Source: Moesziomyces globuligerus
Lineage: Eukaryota; Basidiomycota; Ustilaginomycetes; Ustilaginales; Ustilaginaceae
DNA length: 64,000 bases
Reading direction: 5' to 3'
Assembly (NCBI GenBank): GCA_030849465.1
Contig: JARVLF010000009.1
Coordinates: forward strand, 248,001 to 312,000
The position numbers and the translations under genes are program-made. The notes beneath the pieces are model-generated. The model was not told where the DNA came from. It worked only from the letters and a program-made list of their open reading frames with translations, and made no database searches. Positions within the stretch are counted from its first letter, which is position 1, and the number at the start of each line of letters is the position of its first letter. Below, piece after piece: positions 47,039-55,761 of the stretch.

Positions 47039-48736
47039 ATGTCCGGACAACAGCCCGTGTTCGTCATGAACACCGGGCCTGAGCGCCAGACCGGTCGCAA
47101 GGCCCAGATCTCCAACATCACCGCCGCAAAGACCGTCGCCGACGTCATCCGCACCTGCCTCGGCCCCAAGGCCATGCTCAAGATGATCCTCGACCCCATG
47201 GGCGGCATCCTCCTCACAAACGACGGCAACGCCATCCTCCGCGAGGTCGAAGTCGCCCACCCCGCCGCAAAGTCCATGATCGAACTCAGCCGCACCCAGG
47301 ACGAGGAGGTCGGCGACGGCACCACCTCGGTCATCATCCTCGCCGGCGAGATCCTCGCACAGTCCCTCCCCCAGCTCGAGCGCGGCATCCACCCCGTCGT
47401 CATCATCTCCGCCTTCAAGAAGGCGCTCGCACGCGCGCTCGAGATCGTCGAGCACATCTCGGTCCCCGTCGACGTCACCAACGACGCAGAGATGCTCGCG
47501 CTCATCAAGACCTCCATCGGCACCAAGTTCGTCTCGCGCTGGTCCGAGCACATGTGCAAGCTCGCGCTCAAGGCCGTGCGCACCGTCGCCATGGTCGACT
47601 CGGCCGCCGGCTCCTCGGCCGCCGCAGACCCCACAAAGACCGTCGACATCAAGCGCTACGCCCGCGTCGAAAAGGTGCCCGGCGGCACCATCGAGGACTG
47701 CCGCGTGCTCGACGGCGTCATGCTCAACAAGGACGTCACGCATCCCAAGATGCGCAGGCGCATCGACAACCCGCGCATCATGCTGCTCGACTGTCCGCTC
47801 GAGTACAAGAAGGGCGAGTCGCAGACCAACATCGAGATCACGCGCGAGGAGGACTGGAACAAGATCCTCGAGATCGAGGAGCAGCAGATCCAGGCCATGT
47901 GCGAAAAGATCATCGAGTTCAAGCCCGACCTCGTCTTTACCGAGAAGGGCGTCTCGGATCTCGCGCAGCACTATCTGCTCAAGGCCGACATCACCTGCAT
48001 CCGCCGCGTGCGCAAGACGGACAACAACCGCATCGCCCGCGCCACGGGCGCCGTCATTGTCAACCGCGTCGACGACCTCCGCGATGCCGACATCGGTACG
48101 CGCTGCGGCCTCTTCCACATCGAGAAGCTCGGCGACGAGTACTTCACCTTCCTCGAGCAGTGTCGCGAGCCCAAGGCGTGCACCATCCTGCTTCGCGGTC
48201 CCTCGAAGGATATCCTCAACGAGATCGACCGCAACCTGGCGGATGCGATGGCGGTGGCGCGCAACGTGGTCTTCAACCCGCTCCTCGCGCCCGGTGGAGG
48301 TGCGACCGAGATGGCCATCGCCTACGGGCTCTCCGAGTACGCCAAGGAGCTCGAGGGCGTCGAGGTGGGGCCGATCAGGGCGGTGAGTGATGCGATGGAG
48401 GTCATCCCGCGTACGCTCATCCAGAACTGCGGCGGCAATGCGATCAAGACGCTCACCACGCTCCGTGCCAAGCACGCCAACGGCGACCACTCGTACGGCG
48501 TCGACGGCGAGTCGGGCAACGTTGTCGAGATGAAGGAGTATGGCCTCTACGAGTCGGCAGCGGTCAAGATCCAGACGCTCAAGACCGCCATCGAGTCTGC
48601 TTCGCTCTTGCTCAGGGTCGACGATGTCGTGAGCGCCAAGCGGGGTCGTCAAGCCGGTGGAGGCGCAGGTCCAGGCGTTCAGGCCCCCGACGCCGGCATG
48701 GGCGAGGATACCGCCCCAGACATGCCTCAAATGTAA
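47039..48736 (+). CDS. CCT3: T-complex protein 1 subunit gamma (CCT3)
   Basis: One of eight subunits of the cytosolic chaperonin TRiC/CCT that folds actin, tubulin and others. The product has 565 residues, matching the family's usual 540-560. Chaperonin motifs are intact: LGPKAMLKM (41-49), LLTNDGNAILRE (58-69), GDGTTSV (92-98, with the catalytic Asp in DGT) and GGGATE near residue 419. The N-terminus (QQPVFVMNTGPERQTGRKAQ) is typical of the gamma subunit. The C-terminus ends in a short Gly/Ala/Pro-rich tail as in other gamma subunits. No intron is needed. Confidence 0.97.
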   Translation: MSGQQPVFVMNTGPERQTGRKAQISNITAAKTVADVIRTCLGPKAMLKMILDPMGGILLTNDGNAILREVEVAHPAAKSMIELSRTQDEEVGDGTTSVIILAGEILAQSLPQLERGIHPVVIISAFKKALARALEIVEHISVPVDVTNDAEMLALIKTSIGTKFVSRWSEHMCKLALKAVRTVAMVDSAAGSSAAADPTKTVDIKRYARVEKVPGGTIEDCRVLDGVMLNKDVTHPKMRRRIDNPRIMLLDCPLEYKKGESQTNIEITREEDWNKILEIEEQQIQAMCEKIIEFKPDLVFTEKGVSDLAQHYLLKADITCIRRVRKTDNNRIARATGAVIVNRVDDLRDADIGTRCGLFHIEKLGDEYFTFLEQCREPKACTILLRGPSKDILNEIDRNLADAMAVARNVVFNPLLAPGGGATEMAIAYGLSEYAKELEGVEVGPIRAVSDAMEVIPRTLIQNCGGNAIKTLTTLRAKHANGDHSYGVDGESGNVVEMKEYGLYESAAVKIQTLKTAIESASLLLRVDDVVSAKRGRQAGGGAGPGVQAPDAGMGEDTAPDMPQM

Positions 48737-49052
48737 CATCACCCCTTGCCGCCACCAAGCTTGCAGAAAAAAAAAGGCTCTTTGACTTCAATCACAAACT
48801 TGCTTCGCATTCATGAATCCGTCGTGTGCATTCCAGACCCGCGTCTCTTTCTCCCCGAGACCAGGTCGGAGGAGAGGTTGGACAGCGTGGCAAAAGACAA
48901 GGGCATCCCGTTTGCCGAGGAGGCAATGCACAATCAAAGTGGAGGATGCACCCGGACACCATCACGCAAATTTTTCGACAAGTCGTTGGTGCAATTGCGG
49001 GTGGGTTCGATTCTAGAGAATCCGAAGGCGAAGTGGGGGGTCATTGTTGGGG
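48737..49052. other. Intergenic, convergent 3' region
   Basis: It lies between the ends of CCT3 and ALG9. An A9 run follows the CCT3 stop near 48767. No gene seen. Confidence 0.5.
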
Positions 49053-51419
49053 CTACGAGGAGAACGAGTCAGCCTGTGCAGCCGGGGGAGCGAAACGGCT
49101 GTCGCGGTTGCGGAGGAGGCAATAGTCGCCGTACATGTTTGCGTTCCCAGGCCAAGACTTGGGGAGCCAGAAGGCGCGATGGAACGTCGCCACGACCCTG
49201 AGCAGCGCCTTTTTGAGCCACGAGTCGCGCGGGTCGGCAGCATAGCGGCTAAAGTCGGCGTCCAAAAACGGCGAGCAGAAGACGCGATCCCACTGCGCCG
49301 ATGTAGCATATCGAGGTTCCTGGGGCGACTCGGTGCCGGTGAGACTGCGATGCGGGAGGTCGAGGTCCACGAGGTAGTCGCACGAAGCCACCTCGACGTA
49401 CCGATCCACCTCTTCGCGGTTCAAGTCGTTGAACCCAGCCTGGACCCGACGCGTCAGCTGCGACCAGGGCCAGGCCCAACCGAGCGAGACGTCCAACGCC
49501 CGCACCGCTGCGTCCGGGCGCTGCAACGGTGCCGCCGCGTCGACGTCAAAGTGCTTGGGCAGGATACCGCGGAACTCGCTTCGCACCCATTCGACCTCGA
49601 CGCCCGCGGGCACGAGGAAATGGGTCGGGAACCGATGCCACTCCTTGCCATAGCACAAGCGCACGGGGGTCTGCATCTGCTGGAGCGGAGCGAGGTCGAT
49701 CGAGAGGTCGACGCTGATGCCCTTGTTCTCGGCGCCGTAGCCGCGGTCGTTGTAGTCCTTCTCCTGCTCGGTAGCCACGGGCGAGAGACCGCGTGCGATG
49801 CGCTGCTGGACGGCCGCATTGAGCGTCTCGGGAAACAGCTGCGCAACGACGCGCGGCAGCTCGTAGCCCTCCAAGTGGAAGAGGACGTCAAAGGGAGCGT
49901 GGTAGTGGTTGAGCTGGCCCACGGATCGCAGCACGCCGAGAACGATGCCCAGACCCAGCAGCGTCGAGGTGAGCGTGGTAAAGAGGCTCGACTTGGACGC
50001 CCGGTAGGGCGACTTGGTCACGTGGACAAACGTGATCTCGACGAGCGTGCGGATGAGGTAGAGCGAGACGGCGGCGTTGAGACAGAGCAGCGTGTAGGCC
50101 GGATACATGAAGCGCTCCTCCTTGTGCGCCTGCACGCTGAGCAGGACGAACCATGCGTAGAAGGGTGCGATACGAAGCAGTGCGAGCGTGAAGAGGCTCG
50201 AAGGCTGGTCGACGGCGACGTGGCCCTTCTTGAACGAGGTGTCCTCGGCGGGACGTCGGAAGCGCTTCGGATCGACGCGCGCCGTGAGGAACAGCAGAGG
50301 AAGCGAGAGCAGCGCCAGCGGCAGGAAGACGTTGAAGTTGAGCACGAGGTTGGAAAAGTAGAAGCTGAAAGGTTCTGTGCCGTAGAGCTCGGGCCCAGCA
50401 CCTCGGCTGTGGGAAAAGAGGTTGTAAAGGATGGTGTTGAGGGGCACGAAAGAGAGCTTGCCATAGGCGAGCGAGTCGATTGTCGAGACCGGGATGGCCA
50501 GCACGGCTGCAAGAAAGGCGGCGCCGATGGCGCTGGACCATCTTGAGACGAGCCAGTGCGAGTGCTTACCGCTGGCGACGGTATCGTCGCCGCGCATCAG
50601 GAGCTGCTCGAGCACAAAGGGGATGGCGAGGACGATGGCAAAGGGCCAGCCGAGCAGAGCGCCAGCGGCAAACGAAGAGGTGGCGACGACGAGACGTTCG
50701 GGTCTGAACGGCCTTTGCGATGGCGTGTTGAGGACCGAGGTGTCATTTGAGGGCAGTCGTGCAGGGTAGAGAGAGGCGGAGAAGGCGAGGGTGGTGGCAT
50801 GCATGACAAACGTCGAGGGGAGCAGCGCGACGGAGGCTTCGTAGATACCAGCGCTGGCAGCCAGGGCGACGAGACAGTAGCGACCGACTCTGGCGCTAAA
50901 CACGTCTGCGACGGCCTTGTAGAACCTCGCGTCGACGAACGAGGAGATAAAGGCGAGGAGGAGTCGGACGGCGAAGAAGACCTGACGCTTGCCCATGCCG
51001 AACGATGCAAGCGGCTTGGCGAGCGGAAGGTACTGGGCGAGGAAGGCCCATGAACGGATGGCGTATTGCGGCGAGTACTCCCAGGTCTGGAAGGGCACGG
51101 AAGCGTGACGATGTCCACGGCCAAAGACGAGGAGATGGAGGGGCTCCCAGTAGCCGAAGGATTCGTCGCAGTCCTTGATGACCGAGTACATGGCGGAGGA
51201 GACGCGGATGATGATGAGGAAGCGGAAGGCAGCCGAGATGGATGGCGACCATGCAGGTTTCTGGTGCAACCTGGTGTAGTCCTGGAAGAGCGCATTGCGG
51301 CGAGCGAGGAGGCTGTTGGCGGCGGCGGCGTCCTTGGCGGCCGAGGCCTTTGCGTAGCTGGCGTTGCCCTGCTTCTGGAAGCGCAGTCCCTGGCCCTTGG
51401 GCACGTGTGGAGACGCCAT
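49053..51419 (-). CDS. ALG9: ALG9-type dolichyl-phosphate-mannose alpha-1,2-mannosyltransferase
   Basis: ALG9 adds the seventh and ninth mannose to the lipid-linked oligosaccharide in the ER lumen (GT22). The 788 residues include an N-terminal FGYWEPLHLLV (about 93-103) and TWEYSPQYAIRSW (about 120-132), which are strong family marks. Multiple membrane helices follow to about 500. The lumenal C-terminus matches human ALG9 in segments such as LVPAGVEVEWVRSEFRG, CDYLVDLDL and a final YGDYCLLR. The length exceeds human ALG9 (611) mainly by insertions. The gene is intronless and lies tandem with SPC2 on the same strand, 392 bp away. Confidence 0.95.
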   Translation of the reverse strand: MASPHVPKGQGLRFQKQGNASYAKASAAKDAAAANSLLARRNALFQDYTRLHQKPAWSPSISAAFRFLIIIRVSSAMYSVIKDCDESFGYWEPLHLLVFGRGHRHASVPFQTWEYSPQYAIRSWAFLAQYLPLAKPLASFGMGKRQVFFAVRLLLAFISSFVDARFYKAVADVFSARVGRYCLVALAASAGIYEASVALLPSTFVMHATTLAFSASLYPARLPSNDTSVLNTPSQRPFRPERLVVATSSFAAGALLGWPFAIVLAIPFVLEQLLMRGDDTVASGKHSHWLVSRWSSAIGAAFLAAVLAIPVSTIDSLAYGKLSFVPLNTILYNLFSHSRGAGPELYGTEPFSFYFSNLVLNFNVFLPLALLSLPLLFLTARVDPKRFRRPAEDTSFKKGHVAVDQPSSLFTLALLRIAPFYAWFVLLSVQAHKEERFMYPAYTLLCLNAAVSLYLIRTLVEITFVHVTKSPYRASKSSLFTTLTSTLLGLGIVLGVLRSVGQLNHYHAPFDVLFHLEGYELPRVVAQLFPETLNAAVQQRIARGLSPVATEQEKDYNDRGYGAENKGISVDLSIDLAPLQQMQTPVRLCYGKEWHRFPTHFLVPAGVEVEWVRSEFRGILPKHFDVDAAAPLQRPDAAVRALDVSLGWAWPWSQLTRRVQAGFNDLNREEVDRYVEVASCDYLVDLDLPHRSLTGTESPQEPRYATSAQWDRVFCSPFLDADFSRYAADPRDSWLKKALLRVVATFHRAFWLPKSWPGNANMYGDYCLLRNRDSRFAPPAAQADSFSS

Positions 51420-51811
51420 CCTGGAATCGAAGCGAAGAGGAAGGAAGACACGGGCAAGGATGGAGGTGGGAAGGCGGGAGGGACGATGATGGACCTGGGA
51501 CGACAGGACCCTGGGTTGGCCAACGCGCGGTCTGTGCCTGAGTGCGCCTCTCGACGAGAAGAAATCTCAAAAATCCGACAGCGTGGTTGGGCCAACTCGA
51601 CTCGCACACAGGCTTTTCACTGCTCGACGGCGGGAAAAAATGCGTCGTTGGGAGCGCAACCCACTCGCGGAATGCAAAAGCTACGAATGCGAGTGTGTTA
51701 CGGCGCTGAGTGGAGTGCGCTCTCGGATGGAGCACGCAGGTGCGCGTGCGGGTATTGGATTGGATTGGATTGGAGGGTGCAGCCGGCTTTGCCAGCCGAT
51801 CTAGGACGGCC
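51420..51811. other. Intergenic region
   Basis: The 3' end of SPC2 and the promoter of ALG9. It contains three GGATT units near 51756-51770. No gene seen. Confidence 0.45.
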
Positions 51812-52596
51812 TCATTGGCCCAAGGCCTTCTGGAGTCCCTCGAGAAGGCGCTGCTCAAATATAGGCTCGACGAATTCTCCTTCCTCGGTGAACCATTCGC
51901 CTGTCAGCATCGAGTCGGAGCAAGAGGAAAGCGGGGTCAGTTTGAGACCGAGTCCGAGTCAAATGTGGACAAGCAGCGAGACTCACCGAGATGTCCGAGG
52001 GGCAGCTCACCGCTCTTGCGGCCGAGAAGAGACTTGCCCTTGTTGGTCTTGCGGGTGTACTTGAAGTGGAGCGTATAGGCCGGTGGTGTGAGGAGGGGTT
52101 TGGCACCGGCGGCACCGGCGGCACCCGCCTTGTGCGAGGGCTTCTTGGTGGCCTTGGGCAGCGCTGGCGAGGCGATGACGAGGTGTTCGGTCTCGATACG
52201 ATTGGAGAGCATCTTGCGCGTGCCGCTGAAGATGGTGTTGCCCTGCATGTACGAGTCGGCCATCTGAACCGACGAGAGAAGCACGTAGATGAGCACGGCG
52301 AGGCCGCAGGCGTGCTTGTTGCGACTCCACTCCTTTTCGACGAAGTAAGACCATATCGAGGTGCCGATCATGATGGCCGAGGCAGTGAACCCCAGCACGA
52401 GGCGCAGGTCGGCATGCAGATGGCTCACCCTAAAGGGGGCAAAGCCGAGCAGCTTGGCCTGCGATCCGTCATCGGCGTGGCGCGAGAGAATGCGCTCCAC
52501 GGCTTCATCGCACGTCGACTTGAGCTCGGAGAGATTCGAGTTGTCCACGACGATGCGGTCGCCCTTGCTCTGGCCGGCGGCCTGTGTTTTGGCCAT
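51812..52596 (-). CDS. SPC2: Signal peptidase complex subunit 2, two exons
   Basis: Spc2 (SPCS2, SPC25) is a non-catalytic subunit that links signal peptidase to the Sec61 translocon in the ER membrane. Exon 1 is 51987-52596, the intron 51901-51986 (GT-AG, 86 bp) and exon 2 51812-51900. The joined frame gives 232 residues. The family pattern is visible: N-terminal cytosolic part with a KLLGF-type segment, two membrane helices (about 67-85 and 94-113), then a cytosolic domain with a YTLHFKYTRK strand. The end encoded by exon 2 (EWFTEEGEFV, then a helix) continues the family homology and fixes the intron. An Ala/Gly/Pro-rich insertion sits near 150-170. Confidence 0.94.
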
Positions 52597-52599
52597 GGT

Positions 52600-52627
52600 G
52601 GGCTGCGGGCTGCGGGCTGCGGGCTGC
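52600..52627. repeat. 7-bp tandem repeat, four copies, at the SPC2 start
   Basis: GGGCTGC is repeated four times. On the SPC2 strand it reads GCAGCCC and ends four bases before the ATG, so it is probably part of the mRNA leader. Confidence 0.9.
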
Positions 52628-53185
52628 GTGCAACGAGGCGAGATGATCGTCGATAGCAGAGGTGTCTGGGTGTGCTCGCAACGGTTACTGCGCTACTGTG
52701 ACTGACCGCACAGCACTCTCCAACCGCGACGTGGAAGCCGGCCCGGGCCCACCACGCCCTTTTCCCGCCAAAGGTGTGAGGTCGAGTCGAGCTAACTTAA
52801 ATTACTGTACGCTCCGTGCTCCCGATTTGATTGTACATCGGGCGCAGATCTCATGGGCTTTCCGAGCCAGGAAGAAAGGCAAGTCAATTGATTGGCAGAC
52901 TCGCACCCGGACAAATTTGCACAGTGGTCGAGTGCCCGACGCCCGCCAGCGCGAATCTTCCACTGGAATTGATGTCGATTTTTTCGCAGCGCCTGACGCT
53001 CGCAGACCCTCTCGGCCAAGTCGAGCTACTGTACGAGCAAAAAAGCGCCGTTTGACCCCCGCGCCTGGAAGCAGCCGCCCGCGTCGCTCGCCTTTCTCGA
53101 GACGCTTCGCCCGCCCAGCGCCCTCTCGAGCGCCGTGATCCGATTCATCTTCGATTTGCCAGAGATTCGAGCCAGGAGCCAGCCT

Positions 53186-53205
53186 CCAGCCAGCCAGCCA
53201 GCCAG
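53186..53205. repeat. CCAG x5 microsatellite
   Basis: Five tandem CCAG units about 155 bp upstream of the eIF4B-like start, probably in its leader or promoter. Confidence 0.85.
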
Positions 53206-53359
53206 GGTGTCGTGCTCCGTGTCACCCTCTCATCATCCGTCTCGTCTGCTCCACCAGCATACTTCGACCTCGCTACCTCAACCAACAAGGTAGCCGAACA
53301 CCAACCTCACCTCCAGCCCTTCCTCGACCACTCGTGGCCGTGCCCTAAATCCAGCCATC

Positions 53360-55079
53360 ATGCGTAAGTACAACTCACACACCGTGCTGCAAACGCTGCT
53401 TTCGCTGACCCGTCTGCTTACCCTGCCCACGCCGCTTCATGTTTGACCCTCCTCCGCATGCAGCGCCTAAAAGGGGACAGAAGATGTCTTTCCAAGACTT
53501 CTTGGCCGACGAGTCCACCGGCAAGACCTCTTGGGCCGATGAGATGGACGACCTCCCCATCTCCTCGGCTCCCAGAGATTCGAGCTACCGCAGGGGAGGC
53601 GACTTCCTCTCCACCGTCCCCGACCGCGTCGACCGCGACCGCGGATTTGAGCGTCCCGAGCGCAGCTATCCGCCTCGCGAAGAGCTCCCCCTTCCCGACA
53701 AGCCTCCCTTCACCGCCTTTGTCGGCAACCTCTCCTTCGACGTCATGGAGACCGACGTAGAGGACTTCTTTGCTCCCTCCAAGCTCGTCAGCGTTCGCAT
53801 CGTCACCGGCCACGACGGCAAGCCCAAGGGCTTCGGCTACGTCGAGTTCCAGTCCCAGGACGACCTCAGAGCCGCTCTCGACAAGAGCGGCGCGCAGCTC
53901 GCCACCAGAACCGTCCGAATCAGCGTCGCAGAGCCGCCCAAGGGCGCCTTCGGCGGCGACCGCGCCATGATGTCCAGCCAGGCCGACGACGCCTCCCAGT
54001 GGCGTCGCGCCGGTCCCCTCCCACCCTCCGAGCCCCGCGGTGGCTTTGCCCCTCGCCCCGAGCGTTCCGGCGTCCCGCGCACCGAGGGCTCCGGCTTCGA
54101 TGGCATGGACGTCAGCGGTGGCGTCCGAAGCGGCTTTGGCGCCAAGTTCCAGCCTCCTCCTCCGAGCCGACCTCCGCGCGATGCAGCTCCTCTCGAACCT
54201 AGCCAGGCCGACATGGCCGACAAGTGGAGGACTGGCAAGCCCGTCGAGGGCCGATCGCCCGCCAACTCCCGCCGACCCTCTGGCATGGCCGACGCCGAGT
54301 CGCGCCAATCCTCCTTCCGCCGCAACGACGCCAACGACGTCGACGACCGCTTCTCCTCTCAGGAGCGCATGGGCTTCGGCTCCAAGTTCACCCCGGACCA
54401 GACGCCTCCCGAGAGCCCCGGCAACGCCAAGAAGGGCTTTGGCTTTGGCGCTGCCGAGCGACGCGGCAGTGGCCAGCCCGCTGGCGCTCCCGCGGCCGGA
54501 GAGCCCGACAACTGGCGTATGGCCAAGAAGCCCGCTTCGGGTTCCTCGAGCCCCGCTCCCTCGGCTGCCGCCCCCGCCGAGCGCAAGAAGCTCGACTTGA
54601 AGCCTCGTTCCGCCGAGGCCAACGCTACGGCGGCCGGCTCGGCTTCGTCCGCCAACAGCTCCAAGCCCAACCCGTTCGGCAACGCCAAGCCCATCGATGC
54701 CGCAGAACGCGAGCGTCAGATCGAGGAGAAGCTCGCGCAACGCGAGAAGGAGAGGCAGGAGGAGCTCAAGGCCAAGAAGGAGAAGGCGAGCAAGGAGAAG
54801 AAGGAAAAGGCCGAGGCAGCTGCGCCGACCGAAAAGTCGCAGGACGACAGCTCGAGCACCGCAGCCCCGGCTCAGGAGGCCGCTGCTCCCGCCGCTGCTG
54901 CCAAGGCACCACGGGCTCCGGCGCCCGTTGGCGCTTGGGGTGGTGGACGCAAGCCGTCAGGCGCACTCGTCGGCGGAGAGCAGAGCCCTGTCGCCAAGGA
55001 TGACAAGAGCACCGACGGTCAGGCGGACGAGGTCGCCGAGGTGGCCGACAAGGTCGAGGAGACCAAGCTCGATGCCTAA
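53360..55079 (+). CDS. eIF4B-like RNA-binding translation factor, 4-bp first coding exon
   Basis: eIF4B/Tif3-type proteins help eIF4A unwind mRNA leaders. The coding frame starts with a minimal exon ATGC (53360-53363), then a 100-bp intron (GTAAGT ... CAG), then 53464-55079. The joined product has 539 residues beginning MPPKRGQKMS. This restores the basic N-terminus seen in fungal eIF4B; without the intron the frame would use the internal ATG at 53484. Residues 84-158 form one RRM with RNP2 AFVGNL (86-91) and RNP1 KGFGYVEF (123-130). The rest is rich in Arg, Ser, Gly and Pro, with repeated RRG/FG-like patches and a Lys/Glu-rich coiled stretch near 415-460. SWADEMDDLP (24-33) is also an eIF4B-type motif. 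The yeast equivalent is Tif3 and the fission yeast one Sce3. Confidence 0.88.
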
Positions 55080-55761
55080 TGCATTGGTGCGAGGCACGCT
55101 GCTTGGTTGGTCGTGGGCGGGGCGAAGAGAACTGCAGAGGACTTTGTCTGATTCCCTCGTCGACTGGCGTCAAGGCACCGCTTCTCTCTGCTTTGTGTTC
55201 CTGCGACACAACCCAAAAGAAGAGCCCAGACGAGAGCCCTTCACGCTGCCTTTTTAGCAGCATTCCCCCCCCCCTCCCCTCCCGCAAACGCTGACGTCCC
55301 AGAGATGCGCGTTCACCTCTTGGATACCCTTCCGTCGATTGTGTAGTGTCGCGCATCGGGATGGCAGCCATTTGCGGTCTTGGGCAACCTCCTCGAGCCC
55401 CCGCACGGTACAGCCCTTTGTGGTTGCCTTGGCTACTCTGTAATGTACGGCCTTCGTCTTTCGTTTCCTCTTCTCTTCTTGTCAATATCATGTTTCCTTT
55501 TCCTGCCGTGTGCTTGCGGCATCGATTCAAAGCCAGTCCGACACGACGAGCTCGCATGGAAGCCGCGGCTTTTGTCTCGAGACACACTCTCCCGGTGCGC
55601 AACGCAGTCTCGTGAAGGGTCGCAGTTCGGGGTCGAGGGGAGCTCGGTCCTGGGAAGAAATGGTGCGGTTGCACAGAAGTAAGGTACAAAAAGGAAAGAG
55701 CAAGGGCGACGAGCACACAAGAACGAGGAGGCGATGAGATAGGGGGGTGGGGGGATCAGCA
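55080..55761. other. Intergenic, convergent 3' region
   Basis: The 3' ends of the eIF4B-like gene and the hydrolase-like membrane protein gene. It contains a C-rich run (about 55266-55280) and a G-rich run (about 55742-55756). No gene seen. Confidence 0.45.

Larger units (their letters stand above)
52597..53359. other. Intergenic, divergent promoter region
   Basis: It lies between SPC2 and the eIF4B-like gene. It holds four exact 7-bp copies of GGGCTGC (52600-52627) touching the SPC2 start and five copies of CCAG (53186-53205) before the eIF4B-like gene. No gene is supported. Confidence 0.5.

Noticed and set aside
46721..48742. A 673-codon antisense frame over CCT3
   Set aside because: Same cause; CCT3 on the plus strand has full family homology and the antisense product has none.
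49053..52596. SPC2 and ALG9 as a functional gene cluster
   Set aside because: Both act in the ER, but they are separated by an ordinary promoter gap and two neighbours are not enough to claim a cluster.
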